DNA of 64,000 bases from Saccharina japonica. Its lineage: Eukaryota > Sar > Phaeophyceae > Laminariales > Laminariaceae. The translations under genes were made by a program, and so were the position numbers. Location of the stretch: assembly GCA_008828725.1 (NCBI GenBank), contig MEHQ01001197.1, positions 204,427 through 268,426 of the forward strand, read 5' to 3'. This document shows positions 33,101 through 45,920 of this stretch, piece by piece. Within the stretch, counting starts at the first letter, position 1. The number at the start of each line of letters is the position of its first letter. The notes under the pieces are model-generated. The model was not told where the DNA came from and ran no database searches. It worked only from the letters and a program-made list of their open reading frames with translations.

Positions 33101-33770
33101 TAGCACTTGCCTTATCAATACCCTGGGAATAGGTATGCACACTCACTCGTAGATTGAGAACAAGGTGTGCATATGATAGCCCTGAGCGATATCGATCGGT
33201 TTGGAATTGGATCGGTTCAGTTGGCGTTAGAGCACCAGTCGGTGAGCCGTGGTCAGCACTGGCTGGAAAGTCCAGCCCTCACTTAGGATTTACTCTTCCT
33301 GAAGTCTGCTTGTTGAATTGTACCAGACATGCCCCCAATGTTTCGTCTGTAAGCTTCAGCTTGGGGGAACTTTTTGGATGTTTGCAGCTTTTATGTGCGA
33401 GGTTGGGCGTGGAGCGTGGGGCGAAGCAATGGCGAACAATTTGGTGTACAACACGTTGTCTCTTGCACGTCGCCGTGTTATGAGAGCTGGTTTTCGGCGT
33501 GTAGGGTTAACCTCGCTCGTTAACTTTGCGTGGCATTGTGCGCGACTATAGTAGATAAAATATCTTTTGTCGGTGTGTCCAGTTGCACCAGGTGGGCCAG
33601 GTAAGGTGTGTTGATGTTGGTGTGTGCCAGGTGTGTGCTAGGTCCTTTGTGTCGAATATGGCGATAGCCAGCCCCGTGATGGTTTGGTCTGGGTCAGAAA
33701 ATAATTAATGAAAAGTTTCCAGTTCAACCTTCCTGACTTCGGTATATATATCGAAATGGGCCCGGCGCGC
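30165..33770. other. Non-coding stretch of unit B, equivalent to 10142-13800
   Basis: No gene is supported. It contains a GGT run (about 31565-31582), the duplicated poly-G blocks (32480-33040, G run near 32681-32706) and scattered small open frames without coding support. Confidence 0.5.
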
Positions 33771-33772
33771 AG

Positions 33773-35036
33773 CATGAGACTACAAATTATGATGAGCCGT
33801 TTTTGTCTATGGGCAAAAAGCAAGAAAAGTCTCTTCGATGCGCGGTGCGTATATACAGGCTTCCATTCCATTCTCTTATTTGTACCAGGTATGTATGCAT
33901 ATGCTTTTGGTCATCGCTTGCAACATCAAACTACAAATTGTGATGAGCCGTTTTGACGTTATGGCAAAAAGTTACAAAAATAATCTTCAATGCGGGGTGT
34001 GTATATACAGGCGTCCATTTCATTGTCTAACTTGTACCAGGTACAGGCTGGTTCAATCTTATCACCCCAAATATATTAAGTATCCAATGTCAACGCTGTT
34101 TTTTTTAGGTAGAACCTGAAATTTGTTGCTCCTGTTCTATGAACTTCTGCCAGCCCGTTACCGGTTGTGTATTTTCTTGTTTTTTCCCCAGATGATTTTC
34201 GCTTCGTAGTTTTTTGGGATGTTTGGGTCTTAAGAGATCCAAATTTCCCGTCGGAAAAAAAACATTCGTCAACGGCTTGACAAGGGCTCATATAAAATGT
34301 GTGTCAAATTTCAGGGTCAATATCCCATAAACGGCGTGGAACATTGGACTTTTGTGCGGTTAAAGTTGAAAAAATAGACGCTGCCTCGTGTTCACTTAGC
34401 TGCAGTATAGGATCAACTTTTAAAAGTTGAAAAAAATAGACGCTGTCTCGTGTTTACTTAGCTGCAGTATAGGATCAACTTTTACCGTTAAAAATGACTT
34501 GATATTGAGGTCCCCTACAGAATCAGCTCTTCGACTTTTTGCCCGAAACTTTTTACAGGCATGCCTGGTAGTGCACCTCGAATCGGTTCGTTCGGAAAAA
34601 AAAAATGGGGAAAAAAACTATTTCTTCGTACGGAGACAGACGCCTGACTATTATTGTATTGACCTTTGTGAAGGGCTCTGGTTGGTCGGGGCACAATTTC
34701 GCCTCTAGCACCAGCTGTAGGGCCTTAGAAAATAAACGGCCCTTGTAACCCTCTTTCGCCGTTCTTTACGGTCAGTGTGATACCAAGTTTGTGACGCTCA
34801 AGTGGATATTGCGATCGGATTTCATTCGTGGCTGACAACTTTTGGCGTGATAAGCTTGATTTGAACCAGCTCGTATTCTACGTACACTTTTTGTCGTCGC
34901 TTGCAACGTCAGACTACAAATTATGATGAGCCGGTTTTTTCTTCTACCAAAAAGTTATAACAAAAAAACAAAAAACTTTTCAATGCGGGGTGCGTACAGG
35001 TTTCCATTCCACTATATAATATCGGTACCTGGTAAT
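33773..35036 (+). repeat. ~120-bp repeat trio and ~62-bp tandem duplication, unit B
   Basis: Copies of the ~120-bp repeat lie at 33773-33892, about 33930-34047 and 34908-35036. The paired ~62-bp monomers with AAAGTTGA and TCAACTTT ends are at 34361-34484. The arrangement equals unit A, so these duplications predate the tandem array. Confidence 0.65.
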
Positions 35037-35105
35037 TTGTATGTATACCTGTGCTGTCTGCATTTTAATGTCGTCGCTTGCGTAATTTGATAACGGGACC
35101 TGTAA

Positions 35106-35327
35106 ATGTCTGATTTCCACAAACCCAACCCGGCGCCGAAAGAAGCGGACAGGCTTGCGCTTGCTTGCGCGTGGGACCCGCTTAGTCGAAACCCGTCTCG
35201 ACTTGGCCCAGATCATCGTGCTGCAGTCTTTATGGTGCCTTCTTTGCTGTGTGTTTTGGATGCGAGCGGAACCGGTTTTTCATTTACTTTTATTAATTCG
35301 AACACACACGGCTTACGGCAAGTATGA
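35106..35327 (+). CDS. Possible small protein MSDFHKPNP... (unit B)
   Basis: Counterpart of 15145-15417. The frame is kept for about 50 codons, with a triplet deletion in the Leu run, and then ends earlier. No family was recognised. Confidence 0.2.
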   Translation: MSDFHKPNPAPKEADRLALACAWDPLSRNPSRLGPDHRAAVFMVPSLLCVLDASGTGFSFTFINSNTHGLRQV

Positions 35328-35689
35328 GGCAGGCAACCTTGCCTCGTCACCACTCTATGATGCTACAGCAGTAGACTGCACCAACTTATCGCCCCAAATG
35401 TTGGGGATATCGTGCTCTTCTGCGAAAATGCAAAGGCTGCTTGCTCGCCCAATCAACGGAAGCACATCATCTCCTATGCCGATCGAGTCTTCAACCAAAA
35501 TATTCCGCACCCAGCACACAAAAATCAAGATAAAAACGCTACAATCCACATATTGCACACCTCTCAACGGCCAAGCGAGAATTTTATCAGCACATGCACA
35601 CGCAAATAGAGCTGGCATGGACCCGCCACCACGGTCCGACACGCTTCCGTTCACCACTATCAATCAATCAACCGGCTTCCCGTGGAACC

Positions 35690-35863
35690 GTAGGCATGGA
35701 AATCACACCAAGAACATACTACCGACGGCATGGAAATAACGCCAAAAGCATACTACCGACGGCATGAAAATCGCACCGGCGGCGTGAAAACCACGCCAAA
35801 ACCATAATACCGACGGCATGAAAACCTCACCGGGGACACCAAACCGACAGCATGAAAACCAAG
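35690..35863. repeat. ~32-bp minisatellite (unit B), contracted
   Basis: It has the same core as 15733-15987 but about two to three fewer units. Confidence 0.85.
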
Positions 35864-36389
35864 GCCGGGAGAATACAAGATGGTTGCGCTCATTATCCGG
35901 CGCCCCAGTCCCCCTTTCTTTGGCTACCTATACGACCTATATCCCACCAACTACTCCAAGCCCACCCCACCGAGTCCGCACACCGGTACACTTCCCGATA
36001 CATTCGGCAGGCAGACAGGCAGCAAGCAGACGAGCAAGGAATCAAACAGACCCCCACCCGCACGCACGCACGCGCCCGCTGTTCGAAAACCAGCAGAGGA
36101 GGAACCGACGGCGCATCTAAAACAACTATACATACAACCTAGAGACAATAGACAAGAGAAAATTATGGTGGTGTCGGGACTTGGGGGAAGAAAACATGCT
36201 TTCACGCGAAGCTGAACCTCGACCAAGCCAAACCCACACCCACCCACCCACCCACCCACCCGACCCAACCCGCGCCCTTTGATTCTGACCTATGATATAA
36301 GGCGCCCCCCACCCCCTCCCCTCTCGCCCAAAGAGAAAAATCCAAACCAACAACAAAAGGACAAGCTGCTATATACCAGAAATACCACC

Positions 36390-36713
36390 CTACGAGACAG
36401 CGTAGCTCTGAGCCCCGTGCCTCGCAGGCGGGGGGCTCGAGTGAGCCTGGATGTTTGTGCCGTGTCGGTTCACCCAGCTCTTGAGGTCGTTCTCGGCGAA
36501 CTGCTGGGACGGCGGGAACAGCTCCTCGACCGCCACGAAGCACAGCAGGATGGTGGTGATGGCCATCCCGTACACCGAGGTGATCATCTTGCCTGTGTAG
36601 TACGCCAGCACCGCCGTCATTATCGTGGGCCCCACGATGGAGTTCAGCTTCGACCGGATGTTGGATTCCATCGCGAAGTACGCGCAGACGGTGGTCACGG
36701 CGGTCACGAAAAG
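36390..36713 (-). pseudogene. SLC44 choline-transporter-like terminal exon (unit B), open frame intact
   Basis: It has the same 324-nt exon, acceptor and stop as in unit A, again open throughout, with the two hydrophobic segments and SVYGMAITTILLCF. Differences from A are both silent (CAA/CAG, ACG/ACA) and replacing (A/T, Q/L, VD/AV, D/N, Q/H, H/P), several of them in the tail after the last membrane segment. The matching upstream exon in unit C (38583-38710) is internally deleted, so this is probably a fragment. Confidence 0.7.
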
Positions 36714-37995
36714 CTGAACCAACACAAGCGGCAAGAGACGGACAGACGGACAGGAAAAAACGGACGGAGCGCGTTTCGATCGAGGGAGCGAGGGGGGGGG
36801 GCAGCGACGAACTTTAGTGGTTTTTTTTTTTAAGTTTTAGCCACAGTAGTTCAAGTGTGTTACACGTACGAGTACAAATACGTACGAGCTGGGCCAGCCT
36901 TAAAACGGATTTTTCTTGGTGATGTTCTAGCACCGCCACTTTCGCGAGTTAGGATTCCAAAATTGGAAGCATTGATTATGACCTGTTATTGAAGATGCAA
37001 AAAAAAAAAACGTATACGCAAGTTTCTGACCTGGTATAAAAACCGACTTGATGTCGCCGAGATATCCGCGAAGACTCAAAAGTACCAACATTTATGATTT
37101 CTTAGCAGATTATTGACACTAAATTCATGTGACAGCAAAAAAAAAACACCGTTCCCGAACAACGTGAAGTTCAGTGTACACCATGCTTGAGGCACAAGGA
37201 GACGATCGATGTAAGTTGCATTGCCCAATTCATCATCCATCAAGATATACTTCGTATATCAAGAAAGCGATTCCATACAAAAAACATACAATGCCGAAAA
37301 CGGCAGTATTACTGCGATGCTCCGCTCAGTTTTGCAACTTTCGGACTCGCATTTCAACCTCGTATTTTACTTATGCGTGTAAATGTTTTCCGAACCATCC
37401 CTTTTTATTTTTCGTCTTTTCACACTAGTTCAAAATCATTTTTATTTTCACGGGTTTTTGGATCGGCCATATATCCTGGCGTGAAAACAAAAAAAAAACG
37501 GGATGGCACCTCAAAGGTCGGTTAGGACATAAACAACACCGTGTAAAAAAATCACGTTAAATACGTATTATTGAGCGGGGCATAGCCCATAGACCGCTCT
37601 GGCAGCGCCTTGGGTGACCCAGCTCCTAGTCCCCTGGGCTATCTACATACTGCTAAAAGGTTAAACCAAGTTCCTACCCAAACAAATACCTACAGTACAA
37701 CACAGGCACGCCTCGGTAACGGCACGGTGGGAGCTTCCACTGCTACCGTGTAGACCAATAGTTGTGGTCGATCGATCATGGTAATGAGGGCGGGGGGCGC
37801 GGAGAGGCAACGACCTCAAAAGCTTCGAGAGAAGAGCCTGAGCAGGCAGGCAAGGCGCATTTGATTCACTTGACATAGACGGCAGGTTCGATGAGCGTTC
37901 TCGATGCTGCGAGTACAAACACATCGCTACTACCAAAGAAGGGACAGCTGCAACGAATCCACGCTTCCGCAGCACTGTTCATATTTATCGCACCA

Positions 37996-38310
37996 GGGGG
38001 GGGGGTGTACTTCATATGCATGCATGGCTGTAGTCGTATGACCATAGACCCTCGCATCCCTACAACGCCGGGACGGAGCACTAAGGGTTTTCATCGACCA
38101 GGCAGACATTGCTAGCACCAAGCGCGAAGCGCCGTGAGGTGTTCGGCGAGTCGAATGAAGGGTGAGCTGCATCCTACAAAGAACCGCGTGTGAGGCGGAC
38201 TTGCATATATGGATGACAGCTTCAATGAGTTACTTTAATTTCCGGTGTGGCCACTTCCAGAGACAGCAATGGGGGTACTATGTAACTGCCTCGCTGGGGG
38301 GGAGGCTACA
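37996..38310 (+). repeat. R1 interspersed repeat, copy C1
   Basis: Identical by eye to the copy at 686-1000, with its G run at 37996-38005. Confidence 0.7.
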
Positions 38311-38582
38311 CCGTGTCGCATTGTTTGGCTTGCGCAGGGGCAGGCAGGCAGGCAGGCGGGCGGGCTCATGCTTCATCCGGCAACCTGTTATGGAACAGTT
38401 ACAGAAATGCTGTACGCCATCTATCAACTATAGACAGCCCAGGCGGTGAGTTACGTGGGAACATAAAGCAAGGGAAAGCCAACACCAGCATTCCAACAAA
38501 ATAAAACAAAACAAACAATACAGCAAAGCGCACTGTGAAACAGAAAGGGGGCAGCGTTTCGATCGTCATTTTTCGCACGCAC

Positions 38583-38710
38583 CTGCACGTATGCGTTCTT
38601 GTTTATAAAGCGGATGCACTTCTCCAGGCGCTAGATCTAGCATGCGCAGCAGCACGCGATGTAGTACCCTTGGCCTTTCTCTGGGTGTACGACAAGACCG
38701 CTTGGATCAT
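38583..38710 (-). pseudogene. SLC44 exon remnant (unit C)
   Basis: This has the same 128-nt internally deleted form as unit A 1272-1399, with stops after YIACCCAC. The decay therefore predates the A/C duplication. Confidence 0.7.
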
Positions 38711-39199
38711 CTGCAACATGAAAAAAAACAAAAAAACACACGCATACGCACACAAACACAGTAGAGAGACAGGCGACGGCATTCCGCGTGAGCCCAGGAA
38801 GTCAGCATCACCCACACCAAGTTATGTACCCACGCAAGCCACGCGACGACCATTCAGCGAAGCTCTAACGACATCACGACTGTACATTCGCGGCAGTATC
38901 TCTGCTTACCCCCCCCTCCCATCCCCTATGGCCATACGGCTACGGCCATGCGTAACGTGACTGGATGCGTCGTCAATGTTCAAATGACTACGAGGCGAGC
39001 AACGAATGAGTACCCCCCCCACCCCCCATACTCATAGGTTGGGTTGGCGTCGGTTGACGACGACGCTGTAAAACACGCCTCTCACTGCGTGAACTAGACA
39101 ACCAGGGTACCGTTTGTTTTTGGCGATCACCAAGGCTGGCGGTCGAGTTAGATCATTTGTGCGGGGTGGAGGACCTTTGCTCCGCACGAGGGGAATGAT

Positions 39200-39531
39200 C
39201 GTATCACGTAGTGTGTATATGGTAAGGCACCCACAAGGCAGTTGCATAGTGCTCCTATTGCTGTCTCAGGAAGTGGCCACACCAGAAATTAAATTAACTC
39301 ATTGAAGCTGTCGTGCGTGTGCAAGTCCGCCTCACAAGCGGTTCTTGGTAGGATGCAACCCACCCTTCATGCCACTTGCCCAACACCGCACGGCGCTTCG
39401 CGCTTGGTACAAACAATGCCTGCCTGGTTGGTGAAAACCCAACGTGCTCCGTCCCGGCATTGCAGGGATGCGAGGGTCTATGGTCATACGACTGCGGCCA
39501 TGCACGACATGAGTACACCCTCCCCTCCCCG
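39200..39531 (-). repeat. R1 interspersed repeat, copy C2 (inverted)
   Basis: Counterpart of 1888-2220 and the inverted partner of the copy at 37996. Confidence 0.7.
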
Positions 39532-40362
39532 ACTACCGGCAGTTACTCCGGTCCCCGCCATCTGTCTCTCCTCCCCCTCAGGAAAAGTCCAGGCGCACCA
39601 CTGTCCGAAGAACCAACATGACATTTCCTACACACGCTCCACGAGTACATACCCACCCTCCCCCCTCAGTTTCCGCCCAGCCTCCTCACACCGAACACCC
39701 GCCCCCCATCCCCACCCTTGCTGCCCCGTTCAACCAGTAGCTTTAACGGCTTGGACCAGCTTTGATAAAATGGTTGATGTTGGTAGTCTCCACTACAGTA
39801 ATAATAACTGATCCCGACAAAAAAAAAGCGGCTGAGGCTTGCTGCGATACGGGTATGTATAAAATATCACCTATATACCCTGGTACGTATAGTTTTGCTG
39901 ACACTCCTCCATACCTGCAGTACGCCAAAACTGGCTTTTGAGAAAACTGTTAGGCTTAACCCGACTAGCACTCCCATGGCTTCGGCGCTAACGAACAATA
40001 ATTCCGGGACTGCAGTGGGATACATGTCGGGTGCAGTAATGGTCCCTGTATAGTGCCGGTATGCGCCAGCCAACAATACCGGCACTATAGCGGCAACTAC
40101 AACCGGCACTACTACTCCGCACACTGTCACACTGGTTATAATCTCGTCTGTGCCAAGCGATTTCGCAGGGGCTACGAGTATAGCGGGCAGCCGGCACTAC
40201 TCAAAACCGGCACTATAGAGGGACCACTACTGCAGTAGTTCCCCAATTGAGGAGTATACTATTAGTCAGTAATAGTCGGAAAGTGTCACTGCTGTATGAT
40301 ACCCCTATGGTAGTAGTAGCACGCTGCGGCACTATTAATAAAACAAAGGCACTATTGCGGGG

Positions 40363-40451
40363 GGTCAAAGTAAATAGGACCCACGGTAATACAAAAACCT
40401 ATATATTTCAATATTTTCACTAACAATGTTTGGTCCTATTTACTTTGGTCC
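40363..40451. mobile_element. Hairpin element, unit C
   Basis: Same sequence as 3051-3139, with CAAAG in both arms. Confidence 0.65.
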
Positions 40452-41036
40452 TCTGCAATAATGTTAATATATACAGGTGTGGATACCAGGAACAAGACCC
40501 GCATGTTTGCAACGTCTGAAAAGAAGGGGGGGCGGTAGCTGTGATGGGCGATTTTTTAAGAGCGGCGCATCTGTCGAAAATAATGAAGGAACAAAAAGAA
40601 AGAAAATAAATTATTTTTCCGGCATTTTCGGCGGGAGGCTGTAGCTATCGACAATTTTGGGTGTTTTTCGTTGAGGTGCCCTCAGCAGCGTCGCCACCAC
40701 GAGCGCTATGGGATTAGTTGATGCCTAGCGTGTTCATGTGCGTATTCAACATAAAACATCGAGAGCTATCCATGGTATATTTCAACTCAGCGTAACTCAT
40801 CGGGGGGTATGTGAAATATCATCAAGCAAAGAGCGCAAGGGGTCTTCTTCGTCGCGGCTGAAAGCACCACATATACGTGCATCATACTGAAACTAAAATA
40901 ATCAATCGGTCTGGCCGTGTCCACGATGCCGAGCTTTGAAGATATGCAGCAAGTGTTTTTATCCCCCTGGCTTCCCAGGTGCCTCTTTCCTGGGTGCCAT
41001 TCGACGCTCGTTCGATTGCGGGCAAGGTGCTCTCAC

Positions 41037-41175
41037 CACCACCACAACAGCAGCAGCAACAGCAGCAAGCAGCAGCAGCAGTAGCCTCAAGTTCGTTTGG
41101 TTTTAGGATGTTGTTGTCGTCGTCGTCGTCGTCTTTGTTCGCCTCGTCTGGTTTGCTTGTACTTGCTGTGCTCAT
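41037..41175 (-). CDS. Small acidic protein, first exon (unit C)
   Basis: Identical in sequence to the unit A exon 3726-3864 (six Asp, same donor). Function unknown. Confidence 0.5.
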
Positions 41176-43324
41176 TGTTACGCACGAGTACGTATCGTAT
41201 GATACCTCGAGTGCTTGCCACACATAGCTCACGTGGCCACGCTTTCTAACTCTGGTGGTGCACATGGCAAGCCCTTGTCATACTCGTCAGAGGCTGGCTC
41301 AATCTGGCGCTGCTCCGTGCACACTATTGCCAGCTGCGGGCGGGGCTGGCCTCGTTCAGAAAGCGAGACCTACCGACGAGCCCCTCATGATAGATACCCC
41401 CTGTTCCCTTTTTGATGGCCATGCAGGCGTATGAAACCCTACACTAATCAAATCAAATCAACTGAGACACGAAACCGACGGCGAGTTAAAAAGTGCGACA
41501 AGTTTCCGACGGCGGTACTCCGACAGTAAAACACCGCCTCTCCCTAGCAATTTCTAGTATTAATAGGGGGACCTGGGAAAAAAGAGACGAAAAAGAGAGG
41601 CTGAAACTTCCAGGTCTTGCGAAGGCATTTTCGATACGGGTCGCTCAAGTTACGAGTTTTGTGTTTTATTTTTGTCCGATGAATGTGATGTGCCCTCTGC
41701 TGCGACGCCACCACGAGCGCTACAATTAGAACCTCGGCATAAAAATAGGCTCATTTAAACCATCTTGTGTAGAGCTATCGAGGGCATTGAAACTAACTTG
41801 ATGAGTTGGAGCATGTGGGATATTTCAATATTTGTCAAAAGGCTCCAAAATCAGCCATCCACGACGCCGAATTACACGTGCATGCCATTCTGGGCGGTCT
41901 GGTAACGACCGTTTGGTCTACATTTTTACACCCCAATGGTCCTTACAAACCCGCCCCCCCTTTCCTATGATATAACCCCTGCCCCGTCTCTTGTCGTCTC
42001 ATCCGACGCTCGGATATGCGGGGGGCACTCTCTCGTTGCGACAATAACAACAGCAACATGCTGCATGCAACAACAGCAGCAACAACGCAGCCTGCCGCTG
42101 TGCTCGCATATACGAGTTCCAACACACTCGTATACGTATGCTTGTTGTCGAGGTGTCGAGGTGGCTCTACAGGGGGTTTATCGTATATACGTTTTGGTTG
42201 TTTTTGTTCTCGCTCGCAACCGATTGTCAAAGCTTTGTTGCCATCGCAAGCTTCTTCCTCTACTGCTGTGAGCTGTGTCTCGAGTGTCGGGGTTGTCCTG
42301 TAGCATCATATACGACGGGACGGCGTCTGCCTGCTGCTTGTTGCAGCAGCTACGTACTGCTGTGGCTTCTTGCTGCAGTGGGCGGCGTGCTTGACAAACT
42401 ATATGCAGGTCAGTTAATTGCAAGATACTGTTGCTACAAGCAGATCAGGTTATTTCAAGATGCTGCTGCTGCTGCTGTACGTCCGTCAGCTGTGAGTTCG
42501 ACCGATTGAGTGGCAAAAGTCAAAGTTAGTTGTCACCATTTTGGTTGGTTTTGGTGCTCGTGATTGGTGTACGTCACAATTTTCGCAGGACCCCCCACTG
42601 CGAAATTACCTCTACCGGCCCTCTCCCTGTGGATACGTGGATACCAGGTTCTATCCCCTAGACCGTGCCCCCTCATTGTCACTGTAATCCTTCAAGGCCA
42701 TCCTGGCTCCTCGGGGGCACTCTGAAATTACCTCGTTCGTGATGATACTGACCCCCGAGAGTGTGGTAACGTGGTAACGCCATACCAGGTATATACAACC
42801 CACCTCGGTGTGTCTAGTCTCCATACCCCACACCCCACACCAAACCTGAAGAAAGAGAACTTGCTAACCTGCTGCGGGACCACCGTCCCACATTTGGCGT
42901 CTCGGTTGGGATCCCATTTTCAGAGCAACGCTTTGCTTTTTAGAGCGGGCTGGGTTTTTTAATCCCCCGCACGTTTCGTTTGTTCCGTCTGCTGTGGTGC
43001 CGGACGAGACGAACCGCCCCAAGCCTACGTAGAAATTCGAAAAAAACTGAGCTGCGAAAATGCGTTCACGTGTTCAACAATGAATACTATCGCCGTCGCG
43101 GTGTACTCTAAACCAAAGGTGTCAGGAGACGGCACTACTGTCACCCCTCGACAGGCAGCAACTATAACACTATTATAACTATTACCGCCTTGGCATGCCT
43201 TGGCTGACACCAAAACTACTCGGTTTCAGTGTGGAACACTCGGCCCTATATACACCCTTGACAGCAGTGCACCTTTTGCCTTGCTTGATACCTGGTACCT
43301 GGTATATACGTCTCGTGTGACTCG

Positions 43325-43670
43325 CGACATATTCTTATATACCATACATGGCTACAAATAGTAGAACCACTCTATCACGTAAACTCGTCGGAACACTATA
43401 GTATACCTGGTACGTTTATTTCAGACTGTTTAATTTTAATTTTAATTTAATTTAAAGTATTTCTTCCCCCACAAATAGACACACACTTCCTGAATTTTAC
43501 AGCCAGCCTCAGATTGTGTCCCCCTCATATATACGGGATGTACATCCTACATGAGGAGATATAAAACCCGTAAGTACGCGCGATCGAAGTATTACACTCA
43601 GCTAGCAAAGATGAGCTTCGACGAAATCCTCGAGCTCACAGCTGTTGTTTTTTTTAATTTTTTAATATTT
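43325..43670 (+). promoter_or_regulatory. A/C-specific insert, unit C copy
   Basis: Counterpart of 6016-6355 with small indels: an extra TATA pair before the GGATGTACATCC palindrome, loss of a 'tattaa' before the ATG at 43611, and one extra T that shifts the short frame. Confidence 0.3.
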
Positions 43671-44729
43671 GTCTTTGCTCTAAATTCGTACGAAGTCCAT
43701 GACGCTATTCTTTGAAATAACACTCAGACGTATATATCAGGTGCTGCATACTGAATGCGGTATGTACCACCTCACCTCGTGTCTGCTGGGCCTGGGCAGC
43801 TTTCCGTGCGTATCCCTGAACCCTCCGCGTCCGTGTTGATGTAAATATCACACTGCTGCAGTACGTACACCTTGGCAAATCCTTGTATATACATCCTTGT
43901 TATTCGTATGCTGCAGTCCGTATCCCCTACGATGATATCCAAGGAACCGCAAAGGTTTTCCTGTACACGCAAATACATGTACAGGGGGGAGGGCAGTGTT
44001 CGCGATGTAAATACATAGCGCGAACAGGAGAGTTTGTGGCGGTTTGCTATGACCTTATGCAGCTTTGGCGCTTTAATTATACATACAGGGGCAGCACAGG
44101 GCAAGTCAGCTCTTCGTATATGCAGGGTCTGCTATCGTGGTCGTGCTGGTTGCTGGTTCTCTGGCACACCACAAGGCACACACACAAAAAAAAACACATT
44201 CGTGGGAGTTCCATTAAATCCATTCAAAGACACAGATGCTTACAGAGGCGTTATCATTTTGTAGAAGCCGGGAGCTCAGGACTATCGAACCGGCACAAGA
44301 TACGCCGCGCTAGGCTGGCCCTCACCGCTTATCGCGCAAGCTCTGGACACCCGTCGCTCCTCAGAGCACGGCTGCTTCTGTCGATGCTCTCGACTATGGT
44401 GCTTGTGTACTACGAGGGTATAGCGAGCAAGTTGTTTTAGTGCGTGCGGCTAGTTGGTAAGGCTGTTTTCGAATAATCGGCGAGCCTGTGCCCCACGCCG
44501 AAAACTAGCGTCTCGCACCGTGAGATTCCAGCTGTCGGCCTTCTGGATACGGCTACTCGTACTCGTATAGTCTACAGCAGCCCCACCTACTGCGTGCTCA
44601 GTGTGTCCCAGGACAGAGGAGGAGCAGTCTCGTGCGTTTGCTTTCGATGCGGTATCACATGAAATGAAGTCCTTGATGGATATCATAGGGTTCGGAAGGT
44701 CGTGGATCTAAGAAACAAATGGTTGATAT

Positions 44730-44867
44730 TCAGCCTGCTCTTTTGAACTTTTCGGTGAAGGTTTGGAGCTTGTAGCTGGGTGAGGATCGGCCAACGAGCG
44801 CTCTCCTCTCCTCTTGCTTCTCGGCGAGGAGCGCATCGAGCCGCGACAGGCTAGCAAGGGTAATAGA
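44730..44867 (-). CDS. Possible terminal exon of an unknown gene (unit C)
   Basis: Counterpart of 7420-7557. The variable codon is TAC (Tyr) here. Confidence 0.2.
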   Translation of the reverse strand, partial: SITLASLSRLDALLAEKQEERRALVGRSSPSYKLQTFTEKFKRAG

Positions 44868-45920
44868 CTGCAGGTGTAGGCATACATCCTTATCACCGTA
44901 CGTAAGAGTGGTGCACGTACAAACATAGAAACTCGATCCATTGCCCTGAATCCATACTGAATCAAGGCCTGTCGAAGTCGTCTGCGACAGGAAGGTCCGT
45001 CGTTTGAACACAGCAAGCAAGCAAGCATCCATCTCTCACTCCAGCCCTGCCTCCCTCCGGCTTCGTGCCGGAACTACGGGGGACTCGGAACACGTTCTGG
45101 GTTCTGGATCGCGGTTGTCAAAGCTTATGCGCACGCACATGTTTGTCTACCTTAGCAAGTTCTCGGCTACTACTGCTGTAGTAGGTAGTGCTGCTGTTAC
45201 ACTCTTTATAGCTACGACGTATATACTGCTGTATGCTGAGCAGAGCACAATCATATAGTATTGCCGCACAGAAAACAAACGCTGTACACGGCACTGGCTA
45301 TATAGGAAATCGAACCCAAAGCTGCTACGAGTGAACCTGAAAATACCTGTGATAGGGCCCGCTGAGCTGTCAGTGCCAAGTCCTCAATGGTGAGCACGCT
45401 TGCTGCGAGGGTTCTCCGCGTCTAGTTGATGTCTCGGAGAGGAAGGGAAAGGGGGGTGCAAGGGAAGAGCGAGGTCATGTAAAGCAACAGCAGAGCGCGA
45501 GAGATCAACCCACAAAATGATGATGATAGTAAATCAGGAGATGTCAGCGATATGGCAACAGCGAGAGGTTAGCGAGCAGTCTAAGGGTGGACGCTCGATA
45601 CGCCGCATACTGCTACGTATGTATACTGACGCTGCGCATCTCAAGCGATTTAAGCGAGCACATGGCTTAAGCGCTTCACACACCTCCTCCTGTGGTTTGA
45701 ACTTCGAAGTGCCCACTGGGGCAAATATCTGACTCGTAAACAAGGCATCGCAAGCTCTTATGCAAAACCCGGGATATTTTTTCAACTATCCCCCCCTCCA
45801 AAATGGCGCGCACAACGCACAGCCTCAATCCTCATTCCACAGCCAACTGGTGTTTCTTGCTCGAGAGAGAGAGAGAGAGAGCAGCTAACCATTCACGGAC
45901 AACGCGCCAAATTACTCACA

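Larger units (their letters stand above)
17453..37311 (+). repeat. Tandem unit B, diverged and rearranged
   Basis: This unit is collinear with unit A over its whole length but about 2.4 kb longer. The extra length is mainly an insertion at about 18448-20757, which carries a second copy of the 7750-8985 region including orphan exons, and a 547-bp MITE-like element at 22780-23326. It lacks about 340 bp present in A and C (A 6016-6352). Base substitutions and small indels against A and C are frequent, whereas A and C differ only sporadically. Confidence 0.95.
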